Shown one piece after another: positions 46,777 to 54,979 of a stretch of DNA of 64,000 nucleotides. The notes below the pieces were generated by a model. The model was given only the letters and a program-made list of their open reading frames with translations, did no database searches and was not told the origin of the DNA. The DNA comes from Olivibacter jilunii. GTDB lineage: Bacteria; Bacteroidota; Bacteroidia; Sphingobacteriales; Sphingobacteriaceae. Both the position numbers and the translations under genes were made by a program. The number at the start of each line of letters is the position of its first letter. Positions within the stretch are counted from its first letter, which is position 1. Location: positions 62,001 to 126,000 of the forward strand of contig NZ_LR027848.1 in the NCBI RefSeq assembly GCF_900607235.1, read 5' to 3'.

Positions 46777-47844
46777 ATGAGTTTAAAAGTAGAAGGACCG
46801 GTCCCTACAGGAGATGTTAAAATATCACGGAAAAAACCTATTTTTCCAGTGAAACCTGCCTTACGTAAATATCTAAGAGAGTATCAACGAGAGTCAAAAC
46901 TACCGCTTAGCTACAGCGAATTACGTAATTTTACAGATAGTGTACCCGTTTACGATAAAGAAGGAAAGGACACCCTTTGGGAAACACCCCTCTATCCGCC
47001 CCACGAGGTAGCGCATATCCACGAAGGGCTGAAGCAGATTTATGCCCTTCTAAAAGCTTCCGGAAATAATCGCATAGTGGAGCATAAATTTATTGATCGT
47101 ATAGATTACTGTACATTCGGCAATACACATCCATTTCGTATCCGTATTGTGAATCGTTTAAATGATGTATATGATTATTTTTATATTAAACAAGCAGACG
47201 CGTCCCGCATTTATGGACTAGAACTGGAAGAGATCATGTCGCCTAATCGCGTGAACTTTACTGTGGACGGTGATACTTTAGTGGAGGAGCATATTGTAGG
47301 CTTGCCCGGAGACGTGTTCGCGAAGCGTTTACTGGAGAATCCGGATTACAATCCCATTCGGATTGCAAAAGAGTTCGTAAAATTTAATGAACGTTGCCTT
47401 ATTATGCTTTTGGGAGATATGCGTTCCTACAACTATGTAATGCAGATAACGCCCGACTTTGATGATTTTCAATTCAGGATCCGCGCTATCGATTTCGACC
47501 AGGAGTTTTACGAGGGCAATATGAAAGTATATATGCCCCAGTTCTTCAAAGAGAATTTACCTTATGTAAAACTATCCATGGAACACCTCACCGAAAAAAC
47601 AGTGTTGCAATACCAACAGGAAGAACGCTCTTCCATTGTACATCGGGTACGCATTGAGCGCCATCGTTTGGCGGCACTTCGAGATGTATCACAAAACGAA
47701 CAGCTCTCTCCGCCGGAAAATATCGCCATGCTGAAAAATCAACTGGCAGCCCATTACAAAAATCAGGATTACCACTTATGTAAAAGTATGACTGACATTA
47801 TTGAGCTGAATATCAAAAATGTGATTAGACAGGTAAAACTGTGA
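46777..47844 (+). CDS. Hypothetical protein with kinase-like (APH/protein-kinase fold) motifs
   Basis: A 355-residue soluble protein that I cannot name. The order of motifs resembles a kinase-like phosphotransferase: a lysine in YDYFYIKQADASRIYG (Lys139) after a beta-strand, an acidic helix (LELEEIMS), a catalytic-loop-like GDMRSYN at 213-219 (Asp214, Asn219), and a metal-site-like RAIDFDQEF at 236-244. No signal or membrane segment. Homologues are probably conserved Bacteroidota hypotheticals. It stands between the repeat array and a convergent pyruvyl transferase gene whose stop codon abuts its own. AGGAAG touches the ATG, too close for an ideal ribosome site. Confidence 0.75.
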   Translation: MSLKVEGPVPTGDVKISRKKPIFPVKPALRKYLREYQRESKLPLSYSELRNFTDSVPVYDKEGKDTLWETPLYPPHEVAHIHEGLKQIYALLKASGNNRIVEHKFIDRIDYCTFGNTHPFRIRIVNRLNDVYDYFYIKQADASRIYGLELEEIMSPNRVNFTVDGDTLVEEHIVGLPGDVFAKRLLENPDYNPIRIAKEFVKFNERCLIMLLGDMRSYNYVMQITPDFDDFQFRIRAIDFDQEFYEGNMKVYMPQFFKENLPYVKLSMEHLTEKTVLQYQQEERSSIVHRVRIERHRLAALRDVSQNEQLSPPENIAMLKNQLAAHYKNQDYHLCKSMTDIIELNIKNVIRQVKL

Positions 47845-48957
47845 TTATCGAAAGACTCGTTCCAAGAGCTCTTCAGTAATCTTTCTATTTTCTTTGCACG
47901 CCCGAATAAAAGGCTTCAAGATAGAGTTTTCATCATCGACGCCTTTTTGAATAATAGCAGTATTTTCCTCAGGTGTTGCATTGATGTCTAAGATTGCATC
48001 GCTCATTTTATTATCTTCCCAAATGTGATAAATCTTCTTATTACCGATAGGATCGATTAAAGGAAAAGAAGCCGTATGGCACTGTAGTGCAAATAACAGT
48101 ACGTGGAGACGATTACTAATGACGAATTTGGCTTTACTATAAATTTGTGCTGCCTCGTCTAATAGGAGCTTTTTATCGATGAGCTGTACCTCAAAATCAT
48201 TTTCTAATGCTCTTTTTAGAATAAAAGAAGCCTCACGGTCGTATTTAACTTGATATGAAATCACAATCCGAAATTTTCGGAAAACCAGCGCTGTCAGAAT
48301 CATCTTCAGCCGATCGACATACGGTTTAAAGTAAGCTTCATCATACTCCTTACCATAAACGTTCGACCGAAAACTTAAAACGATGTAAGAATCATCTTGG
48401 ATGGGGGGAATAGCGATAGAGGGCTCGTAGTTCCAAGCCAGGTCTGGAAATAATTGTGGATTTTTAAACTTACCTCGTATGGCTGTATCCAAAGACCCTT
48501 TATCTCTTAGCCCATAGAAATAGCACAGTCTTGAACGGGCGGCCTCCGCATCTAAATTGGCCTGATCAAACGGGCCTATGGAAAATCCTAAACGGACGAT
48601 TCGCACGCCAAATGTTTTGAAGAGTGTGAGTCGTTTATTTCTTTGGATGACTATTTTAGCCATATCCTTACCCTGACGAGCAGTATGGCCAGGTGGAAAA
48701 ACCACATATATCCTATCCTTTCGAAAAAGTGATTTAATCAGGCGTCCCAATATATGGCGATTTAAAGACATTTGATTCACTTCGGAGAGCTGCCTATCAT
48801 TTGTAAGCTTGACCTCGTCTATAAACCAACGATCCGTTTGATTATCGACGATGATAAGTTCACCGTATTTCTGTATCGCTTGTACGGCTACTTTGTTAAT
48901 CAATAGATCTCCGGTATTTTCAATCTGAGAAGCGGGAATAAAATAGATGCTGTTCAT
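47845..48957 (-). CDS. Polysaccharide pyruvyl transferase family protein
   Basis: Predicted to transfer a pyruvate ketal from phosphoenolpyruvate to a sugar of a cell-surface polysaccharide. The frame continues upstream to 49131, but the first 58 residues would overlap the flippase gene in another frame. The Met at 48957 gives a natural start (MNSIYFIPASQIENTGDLLI) and a 10-bp gap. The 370-residue protein has the family features: N-terminal GDLLINKVAVQ, central FGVRIVRLGFSIGPF, and late KFVISNRLHVLLFALQCHTA with the conserved RLH. It pairs with the flippase immediately upstream. Confidence 0.87.
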   Translation of the reverse strand: MNSIYFIPASQIENTGDLLINKVAVQAIQKYGELIIVDNQTDRWFIDEVKLTNDRQLSEVNQMSLNRHILGRLIKSLFRKDRIYVVFPPGHTARQGKDMAKIVIQRNKRLTLFKTFGVRIVRLGFSIGPFDQANLDAEAARSRLCYFYGLRDKGSLDTAIRGKFKNPQLFPDLAWNYEPSIAIPPIQDDSYIVLSFRSNVYGKEYDEAYFKPYVDRLKMILTALVFRKFRIVISYQVKYDREASFILKRALENDFEVQLIDKKLLLDEAAQIYSKAKFVISNRLHVLLFALQCHTASFPLIDPIGNKKIYHIWEDNKMSDAILDINATPEENTAIIQKGVDDENSILKPFIRACKENRKITEELLERVFR

Positions 48958-48967
48958 TGGAAAATTT

Positions 48968-50482
48968 TTATTTCTTCTTAATAAATTTATTGACAACCAA
49001 CCGCCTTTCCTCTTTACTAAGGAAAGCATAAGAGAGCATGCTAAAAAAGCCAAACAGGATCGCTGCATGTAGCAAGATTCCTGGCCAACTATGAATATGA
49101 AGGATTTTAGGATAAAAATAGCCGATCGCAACAGCTATACTTAATAAGATTACAGCTGACCTAGAAGACCTGAAGAAAGTCCATTTGCTGATGCCCATAT
49201 GCCGGGCTATGTAGATCGGCATAAAAACGAAATTTTTGACCGTTAATACAAACCCACTTGCCACAGCTACGCCATAAAGTCCCAAAGTGGTGTATTTTAC
49301 GAGGGTAATAGCCAACAAAAGGTTTAACATACCCATTAAAACTGTAAAAATCCCCGGAACTTTTACTTTATTATAAGCCCTGTTTAAGGAGAAAAGAGGT
49401 TGTATCCCTAGGTTGATGGGTAATGGTAACAGTACTAATAGGAATAACCATTTCATTCTCGCAAACTCTTCACCAACCCAAACAGTTAATAAATCACCAG
49501 ATAAAATACAGAGAGGCGCTACTATACAAGTGACAAAAAGTGTTAGCGCTTTATTTGATAACAGCGTAAGCTTTGTCATTTGTAGAATCTCTCCTCGCGC
49601 GTATAGGGTAAGTATCAATGGACCCAAAACACCAGAAAGCGAGATGGATAATGTTCTGATCAGATTACTCCATTGCAAAATAACGCTATATTGACCAGCG
49701 GCTTCGTTGCCAAGTATCTTGTTAACTACCAGCAAATCAATTTGTAAAAAAAGAATACTTCCCAATTGAATGATCACTAGCCATCCACCCATAGATAATA
49801 GGGCTGACAAACGGGCCGTCTTAAAATCTTTTATTCGAAACTTAATATTAGGAGAGTAGCGTCGGAAAAGATAAAAACTATATCTGCTTGCTGCAATGCT
49901 TCCCAATACCACCGCAATACCATAACCAAACAATGAAACATCGATAAAAAGGAAAACGCTTACAATGATCACTACCCGTATAAGGGTATTGATTACCGTT
50001 ACTTGGTTAACGAGGTCAAGCCGGTTAGCCACATAGGCAGACACATTAAAGGCGGAAGTAACACAGGTTAAAATAAAAGAACAACTAACGCACAAAAACA
50101 GTCTCACTGTATCTTTGGCGTATGCAGCTGGCACCGAAACGAGCTTGTCTATATGTGTTGAGACGATGATAAAGAAGGGAATTAAAAGAAGCAATAAACC
50201 ACTTATCGCTATGAAGGCTGTATTAAAGACTTGCGAACTTCCCTCGTCTCCCTCCTGTTCTTTACTCAACGCCATGAACCGGGAAAGAGCCCCATTGATT
50301 CCTACCGTAATAACGGAAGCGTAGCCAATAATGGTTGTTGCCAGTGGAATCATACCATAGGCACCCACTCCTAACTTTTTAATAAGATAGGGCGGAAGCC
50401 AAAAACCTATTATTCCATTTAAAATAAATAACGCACCATTTGATAAAAGATTTTTTTTGAGAGCTGTAGTATTATTCATCAT
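48968..50482 (-). CDS. Oligosaccharide flippase (Wzx-like, MOP superfamily)
   Basis: Polytopic protein of 504 residues. The N-terminus NLLSNGALFILNGIIGFWLP (then YLIKKLGVGAYGMIPL) and about fourteen helices are typical of polysaccharide exporters. It is the third flippase in the window and has its own pyruvyl transferase partner 10 bp downstream, but no glycosyltransferase next to it. Together they look like a small export/modification unit for a surface glycan made elsewhere. A 391-bp noncoding space separates it from the divergent peptide gene at 50874. Confidence 0.9.
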   Translation of the reverse strand: MMNNTTALKKNLLSNGALFILNGIIGFWLPPYLIKKLGVGAYGMIPLATTIIGYASVITVGINGALSRFMALSKEQEGDEGSSQVFNTAFIAISGLLLLLIPFFIIVSTHIDKLVSVPAAYAKDTVRLFLCVSCSFILTCVTSAFNVSAYVANRLDLVNQVTVINTLIRVVIIVSVFLFIDVSLFGYGIAVVLGSIAASRYSFYLFRRYSPNIKFRIKDFKTARLSALLSMGGWLVIIQLGSILFLQIDLLVVNKILGNEAAGQYSVILQWSNLIRTLSISLSGVLGPLILTLYARGEILQMTKLTLLSNKALTLFVTCIVAPLCILSGDLLTVWVGEEFARMKWLFLLVLLPLPINLGIQPLFSLNRAYNKVKVPGIFTVLMGMLNLLLAITLVKYTTLGLYGVAVASGFVLTVKNFVFMPIYIARHMGISKWTFFRSSRSAVILLSIAVAIGYFYPKILHIHSWPGILLHAAILFGFFSMLSYAFLSKEERRLVVNKFIKKK

Positions 50483-50873
50483 AGGTTCACAGGAATATGG
50501 CTTTTAGATCGTCTTTGAATGCAACCTCATCTGTAATCAATATGACCACCATCAAACAAGCTTATCAAAGGCTCTCTAACCATCTAATATACAAGGTTTA
50601 ACAAGATACCGTTGGCACCAAATGCTTATTGTAACATAAACGTTAAATCCTGTGCAACAATGTGCAATAGGGGCAGGTTGAGCATAGTAGGAAGAAACAT
50701 ATAAGTTGGGGGCGAAAGTGAAAAGGGAACGGAATGTTAGCCCATAAATAGAACAACTATTTTGAACGGTCTAACCAATTATTCTTTTGAAATAGAATAA
50801 AGGTGTATTTGGCATGATATTAGCTATTGTATGTTCACAATTTTTAATGTTTAACTGATAAGTCACATATACT
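50483..50873. other. Intergenic region between divergent flippase and peptide gene
   Basis: About 390 bp without an ORF I can support. Towards the right end TTTG (50761-50764) and TTCTTTTG (50782-50789, one mismatch to the -7 consensus, spacer 17) may form the promoter of the peptide gene. For the flippase on the minus strand I see no good box. Confidence 0.45.
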
Positions 50874-51026
50874 ATGAAAACATCGATGAAAAATACGGCT
50901 AAAGTTCAAAAGTTATCTGATTTAGCAAAGAAAATTGACAGACAATTAATGGATTTATTGGTGAAAGAATTGGAAAATTTCCGCAGTAATAGCGGTTCAG
51001 GTTCAGCAAATGTAAGAATAGCATAA
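50874..51026 (+). CDS. Small peptide gene, 50 residues, unknown function
   Basis: The ORF encodes a Lys-rich, amphipathic-helix N-terminal part (MKTSMKNTAKVQKLSDLAKK, then IDRQLMDLLVKELENF) and a short Gly/Ser tail ending SGSGSANVRIA. No signal peptide, no double-glycine cleavage motif, no cysteines. It is too short for routine ORF calling but has a strong terminator 50 bp after the stop and a weak promoter upstream, so it looks like an independent transcription unit. It could be a modified-peptide precursor, a small regulator or a helical packaging peptide. No maturase gene is adjacent. Confidence 0.6.
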   Translation: MKTSMKNTAKVQKLSDLAKKIDRQLMDLLVKELENFRSNSGSGSANVRIA

Positions 51027-51075
51027 AAAAACCATCTACCTATCACAAATACATTCATCTACCTATGTAAAAACT

Positions 51076-51109
51076 TCCCCGAGGGCGATTACCTCGGGGA
51101 TTTTTATTT
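51076..51109 (+). terminator. Intrinsic terminator after the small peptide gene
   Basis: TCCCCGAGG (51076-51084) pairs perfectly with CCTCGGGGA (51092-51100), loop GCGATTA, followed by TTTTTATTT. Confidence 0.9.
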
Positions 51110-51110
51110 A

Positions 51111-51201
51111 GGGCTTTAGGTAATAAGCAATAAGCTTTAGGGTATAAGGCTTAAGCGAGCGTACTGCTACTAATAAGGCCGTAAGCTATAGGCGCTAAGC
51201 C
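51111..51201. repeat. Low-complexity GCTTTAGG/AATAAGC phrase tract
   Basis: Imperfect words GGCTTTAGG, AATAAGC, GGGTATAAGGC, AAGCTATAGGC and GCTAAGCC follow each other. It is the inverted counterpart of the tracts after copies 1 and 5 (45109-45180, 46619-46710). Confidence 0.75.
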
Positions 51202-51472
51202 ATATTTCATGTTCTTTATGCTTGACCATAAAGAACCAAACAGTCAAGGCTGCATGTACTTTCGCTAAAGATTTAGGCCCAAAGCTCAATCCTGCGGAGC
51301 CGCTCCCGCACGCTAGGCCACCCTTCGCTTCTTCACATGATTTTTACCCAGAGCTATCCTAAATCTTTTTGACGCTCAATTTCATGAGGCCGTTGTTCCC
51401 TGCGCGCTAGAGTCCCGTGTGATTTCATCACGCACATCCGGTAACCGGCAACCCTTGCCTACCAGCAGGCAC
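51202..51472 (-). repeat. Structured repeat core, copy 6 (inverted)
   Basis: Reverse-complement copy of the core repeated at 44837-46618. It contains the outer-type variant (CCTGCGCGCTAGAGTCCCGT reading plus strand) and both flanking tracts in inverted order. It lies about 4.6 kb from copy 5 and faces it. Confidence 0.93.
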
Positions 51473-51614
51473 AACCAATAACAAATAACTAGTAACCAAT
51501 AACTAAACTACTTAACTATTTTCCTACTCAACTATTCTACTACCCAACAATTCAACTAAAAACTCCCAAAATTGGCTAATTTTATCTTCTTTTGCCATAA
51601 ATTCACTTTAGGCA
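51473..51614. repeat. TAACCAATAACT/TACTTAACTA flank of inverted repeat copy 6
   Basis: AACCAATAACAAATAACTAG, TAACCAATAACTAAACTACT and ACTCAACTATTCTACTACC words mirror the spacers before copies 1 to 5. The tract ends at AAAATTGGCTAATTTT (51569-51584) close to the GNAT gene. Confidence 0.8.
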
Positions 51615-52127
51615 ATGAATATCCAAAAAGACATACTAGTCTACCGCGACGCACAACTCGTTGATCTTCCAACCATTGTATCTATATACAACAGTACAGT
51701 GGCCAGCAGGATGGTCACGGCAGATACGGAAGCTGTGACCGTAGAGAGCCGACTACCTTGGTTTAATCAACACAATCCGCTCACGCGCCCGCTTTGGATG
51801 GTAGAGACGACGGGCGGCGAAACGATTGGTTGGCTTAGCTTTCAATCCTTCTATGGCCGCCCGGCTTATGATGGCACCGTCGAAATCAGTATTTATATAG
51901 ATGAAAGCCAACGAAAAAAAGGATATGGAAAAATGATCCTTCGGGAGGCTATCAAAAGAGCGCCCGACTTGCAGGTGAGTACCATTTTAGCCTTTATCTT
52001 CGCCCACAATATTCCCAGCATCCGGCTTTTCGAGAAAGAAGATTTCCGGGAATGGGGTAATTTTCCGGACATCGCTGTATTGGATGGCATACAACGGAGT
52101 CTCGTCATTTTAGGACGGAAAGTTTGA
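51615..52127 (+). CDS. GNAT-family N-acetyltransferase, phosphinothricin-acetyltransferase-like
   Basis: Cytoplasmic acetyltransferase of 170 residues using acetyl-CoA. The fold order is clear: YRDAQLVDLPTIVSIYNSTV, IGWLSFQSFYGRPAYDGTVE, ISIYIDESQRKKGYGKMIL (the R/Q-x-x-G-x-G/A acetyl-CoA loop as RKKGYGK), AFIFAHNIPSIRLFEKEDF and a final strand. Spacing is as in PAT/YncA-type enzymes that acetylate small amines or amino-acid analogues. It begins just after the inverted repeat copy and its TTGGCTAA-like flank. Substrate unknown. Confidence 0.88.
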   Translation: MNIQKDILVYRDAQLVDLPTIVSIYNSTVASRMVTADTEAVTVESRLPWFNQHNPLTRPLWMVETTGGETIGWLSFQSFYGRPAYDGTVEISIYIDESQRKKGYGKMILREAIKRAPDLQVSTILAFIFAHNIPSIRLFEKEDFREWGNFPDIAVLDGIQRSLVILGRKV

Positions 52128-52348
52128 GAATTCGTCCGTGAGTCGTAAGTTTTAAGTATTACGTTCTAAGTTGTAGGCGGAGGCTCGGAAACAGGCCTAT
52201 TTGAAGTCTCTTTTACGGAATGCCTGAACTTTAGAGAGAAAACAGGAAGCTTAAAGCTTATAGCTTAGGACTTACAACTAAAAGGTTAATGTTTGTTAAA
52301 ATTTTTGCAAATGCCTTACGATGCTATTACTTTGCGTCAAGCAAAACA
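52128..52348. repeat. Intergenic low-complexity AAGTTTTAAG/AGCTTATAGC words
   Basis: Degenerate repeats such as GTAAGTTTTAAGTATTACG, TCTAAGTTGTAGG and AAGCTTAAAGCTTATAGC occupy the space before the bamD promoter. They resemble the phrase tracts flanking the large repeat copies. No ORF is seen. Confidence 0.6.
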
Positions 52349-52380
52349 TTTGCTACATATTTTTAATTAACTTATCTTTG
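52349..52380 (+). promoter_or_regulatory. Promoter of bamD-rpoZ-coaBC
   Basis: TTTG (52349-52352), 20-bp spacer, TATCTTTG (52373-52380): exact consensus. The -7 box ends only 4 bp before the bamD ATG (52385), so the mRNA should be leaderless or nearly so. Confidence 0.8.
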
Positions 52381-52384
52381 CAGA

Positions 52385-53302
52385 ATGTTTATAAACAAGC
52401 GTTTAATGATTTGGGCTTCGGCGCTGCTCTTTTCAATTGGGATGATCGGATGTAAGAGCAAGTTTGAAAAGCTACGCACCGGTAATGATAATGTAGCGAA
52501 GTACCGGGAGGCTATCAATTTGTACAACAACAAAAAGTACTCAAAAGCGCTTATTTTATTTGAAGACTTATCCAATAAATACCGGGGAAGGCCGGAAAAT
52601 GAGGAGTTGATGTATTATTTTGCTTACACCAACTATCGTTTACGAGATTATACATCGGCTCGATTCCACTTTAAAAATTTCACCGACCAATACCCTCAGA
52701 GCCAACGAGCGGAAGAATGCCGTTTCATGGGGGCTTACTGCTATTATTTAGAATCGCCGGTATATACGTTGGATCAGGAAAACACGTTGAAGGCGATCGA
52801 ATCACTTCAATTATTCATCAACTTATATCCAAAGAGCGACCGCGCGGAAGAGGCCGCTAAATTCATTCAGGATCTGCGAGATAAATTAGAGCATAAATCA
52901 TATGCCAATGCCAAGCTTTACCTGGATGTTGGTGATTATAAAGCCGCGGTTATTGCCTTTCAAAATTCCCTACGGGATTATCCCGACACTAAGTACGCTG
53001 AAGAAATGGAGTACCTAGCCATCGAAGCGCAATATCTTTATGCGAAGAACAGCCAACTGCCTAGTCAGGAAGCACGTTATCAAGAGGCCGTTGAATTCTC
53101 AAATCGATTCATCGACAATTATCCTGAGAGTAAATACAAAAAGGACGCAGAAAGCTTGAAGAAAAATTCGCAGCGCGATATGGAATCGGTTAAAAAACTC
53201 ATTGCGTCTTTAACACCGAGCCAAAAGAAAAAAGAAAAAGAGAAAGAAGAAGAACTGAATAATCAACCAAGAGGATCGTTACCTCAACAGACATTACAAT
53301 AA
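52385..53302 (+). CDS. bamD: Outer-membrane protein assembly factor BamD
   Basis: Lipoprotein of 305 residues that works with BamA in folding outer-membrane beta-barrels. Signal MFINKRLMIWASALLFSIGM with lipobox MIGC at about 20-23, then TPR-type repeats (YNNKKYSKALILFEDLSNKY, YRLRDYTSARFHFKNFTDQY, AINLYNNKKYSKALI-like spacing) and a Lys/Glu-rich C-terminal tail. The ATG at 52385 is needed for the charged N-region of the signal. Six bp separate it from rpoZ, a conserved Bacteroidota neighbourhood. Confidence 0.94.
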   Translation: MFINKRLMIWASALLFSIGMIGCKSKFEKLRTGNDNVAKYREAINLYNNKKYSKALILFEDLSNKYRGRPENEELMYYFAYTNYRLRDYTSARFHFKNFTDQYPQSQRAEECRFMGAYCYYLESPVYTLDQENTLKAIESLQLFINLYPKSDRAEEAAKFIQDLRDKLEHKSYANAKLYLDVGDYKAAVIAFQNSLRDYPDTKYAEEMEYLAIEAQYLYAKNSQLPSQEARYQEAVEFSNRFIDNYPESKYKKDAESLKKNSQRDMESVKKLIASLTPSQKKKEKEKEEELNNQPRGSLPQQTLQ

Positions 53303-53308
53303 GAAGAT

Positions 53309-53641
53309 ATGAGTAATATACAGAAGCATACCATTCCTAACACCACTGTAACCCGCGATTTACGGGAGTTAGATGAAAAAACCGGCAATATTTACGAATC
53401 GATCGTTATTATGGGTCGTCGTGCCAATCAGATTGCCACCAACATGAAGGAAGAGCTTCATAGCAAATTAGCAGAATTTGCCACATCCAATGACAATTTG
53501 GAAGAGGTATTCGAAAACCGCGAGCAAATCGAAATTTCGAAGCATTACGAGCGTCTTCCTAAACCTACTTTAGTAGCTGTAGACGAATTTTTAAACGATA
53601 AGGTTTACTTTAGAAATCCTTCTAAAGAGCAACAAAAGTAA
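53309..53641 (+). CDS. rpoZ: RNA polymerase omega subunit (Bacteroidota RpoZ)
   Basis: A 110-residue protein with the omega/RPB6 core GNIYESIVIMGRRANQIATN (about 27-46), matching the conserved helix with A-R-R-A-x-Q in other omegas. It assists assembly of the beta' subunit. It lies between bamD and coaBC as in many Bacteroidota. The sequence after the core (LEEVFENREQIEISKHYERL) is typical of this phylum's longer omega. Confidence 0.9.
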   Translation: MSNIQKHTIPNTTVTRDLRELDEKTGNIYESIVIMGRRANQIATNMKEELHSKLAEFATSNDNLEEVFENREQIEISKHYERLPKPTLVAVDEFLNDKVYFRNPSKEQQK

Positions 53642-53665
53642 GCGCAACTGATCATTTAGCTTAAC

Positions 53666-54886
53666 ATGCTAAAGGGAAAAAAGATTATACTGGGCATATG
53701 TGGAAGCATTGCCGCCTACAAAGCCGCGGCTTTAACCAGACTACTGGTTAAAGCCGGCGCTGAAGTACAAGTAGTCATGACACCTGATGCTGTTGAGTTT
53801 ATTACCCCGCTTACCCTTTCTACCTTATCAAACAAGCCGGTGTTAACGGCTTATTTTGAGAAGAAGACCGGAACCTGGAATCACCATGTGCAGTTGGGCC
53901 TATGGGCCGATTTAGTGTTAATTGCTCCGGCAAGCGCAAACACCTTAGCGAAATTGGCCAATGGCTTGTGTGACAATTTGCTTTGCGCAGTTTACTTATC
54001 TGCAAAATGCCCCGTCTACCTTGCCCCTGCGATGGACCTGGATATGTGGGCTCATCCAAGTACCCAAAGCAATATTAAGAAATTACAGGAATACGGGAAT
54101 AGGTTAATACCTCCCGGAACGGGTGAGCTTGCCAGCGGATTAGTGGGGGAAGGCCGTTTAGCCGAGCCTGAAGAGATCCTTCGTTTCTTAGAAAAAACAC
54201 TTGCAGACGCAGCTTCTGAACGGAAAGGCCCTTTAAATGGGAAAAAGGCCTTAGTGAGCGCCGGACCTACGCACGAGGCAATTGATCCCGTACGCTTTAT
54301 TGGGAACCACAGCAGCGGTAAAATGGGTTATGCCATTGCTGAAGCGTTACATCAATTGGGAGCAGACGTGACCTTAGTAAGCGGCCCTACTAGCCTCCCT
54401 ACTCCGAATGGTGTCAAACGTATTGATGTGGTATCAGCGAAAGATATGCTAGAAGCCTGTTCATTGGCATTTGCGGAAGCTGACATTACCGTGATGAGCG
54501 CCGCCGTAGCAGACTATACCCCCGAAACTGTCGCAGATCGGAAAATCAAGAAAAAAGACACGCATTTTACGATCGCCCTAAAAAAGACAACTGATATTTT
54601 AGCTACTTTGGGAGCCAGAAAGCAAACCCATCAGCTCCTAGTAGGTTTTGCACTGGAAACCGACAATGAGCTCGCTAACGCCGTCGGCAAATTGAAGAAA
54701 AAGAACCTGGATTTTATTGTCCTCAATTCCATGCAAGACAAAGGAGCCGGCTTTGCGGGCGACCGGAACAAGATTACCATTATAGACCGCAACCACCAAC
54801 AAGTAACTTTCCCCCTCAAGACCAAGAAAGAAGTAGCCACTGATATTTGTGATTTTATCATTAAGGCTTTAGGCTTTAGGCAATAG
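53666..54886 (+). CDS. coaBC: Bifunctional phosphopantothenoylcysteine decarboxylase/synthetase
   Basis: Two steps of coenzyme A synthesis. The N-terminal CoaC flavoprotein half (about 1-185) has GSIAAYKAAALTRLLVKAGA, the catalytic His in TGTWNHHVQLGLWADL, PASANTLAKLANGLCDNLL and the PAMDLDMW motif. The C-terminal CoaB half has KKALVSAGPTHEAIDPVRFI, GNHSSGKMGYAIAEA and the KIKKKD lysine motif. At 406 residues it is full length. It is the last gene of the cluster here; the DUF4835 and recN genes commonly found next in this phylum are missing, and repeat tracts follow instead. Confidence 0.96.
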   Translation: MLKGKKIILGICGSIAAYKAAALTRLLVKAGAEVQVVMTPDAVEFITPLTLSTLSNKPVLTAYFEKKTGTWNHHVQLGLWADLVLIAPASANTLAKLANGLCDNLLCAVYLSAKCPVYLAPAMDLDMWAHPSTQSNIKKLQEYGNRLIPPGTGELASGLVGEGRLAEPEEILRFLEKTLADAASERKGPLNGKKALVSAGPTHEAIDPVRFIGNHSSGKMGYAIAEALHQLGADVTLVSGPTSLPTPNGVKRIDVVSAKDMLEACSLAFAEADITVMSAAVADYTPETVADRKIKKKDTHFTIALKKTTDILATLGARKQTHQLLVGFALETDNELANAVGKLKKKNLDFIVLNSMQDKGAGFAGDRNKITIIDRNHQQVTFPLKTKKEVATDICDFIIKALGFRQ

Positions 54887-54935
54887 GCTGTCGATGTTTT
54901 CTCAATTACGCAACCCCTTCATCATACATTATCTT

Positions 54936-54979
54936 GATTGGCTAATTGGCTAATTGTCTGATTGGCTAATTGGCTAATT
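54936..54979. repeat. Two 24-bp repeats of TTGGCTAA words
   Basis: GATTGGCTAATTGGCTAATT occurs at 54936-54955 and again at 54960-54979, each itself a doubled TTGGCTAA. It lies between coaBC and the next promoter. The same word occurs at 51573-51582. Confidence 0.85.

Noticed and set aside
48958..49131. Upstream start of the pyruvyl transferase at 49131.
   Set aside because: It would add 58 residues translated from the flippase gene in another frame. The Met at 48957 gives a normal N-terminus.
50874..51109. Lanthipeptide or other RiPP gene cluster.
   Set aside because: The 50-residue ORF lacks cysteines and a double-glycine motif, and no modifying enzyme, peptidase-ABC exporter or B-protein gene is near. 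Only a small peptide gene is claimed.
44756..51472. Composite transposon or insertion sequence bounded by the repeat copies.
   Set aside because: No transposase or integrase gene, no terminal inverted repeats within a copy and no target-site duplication could be seen.
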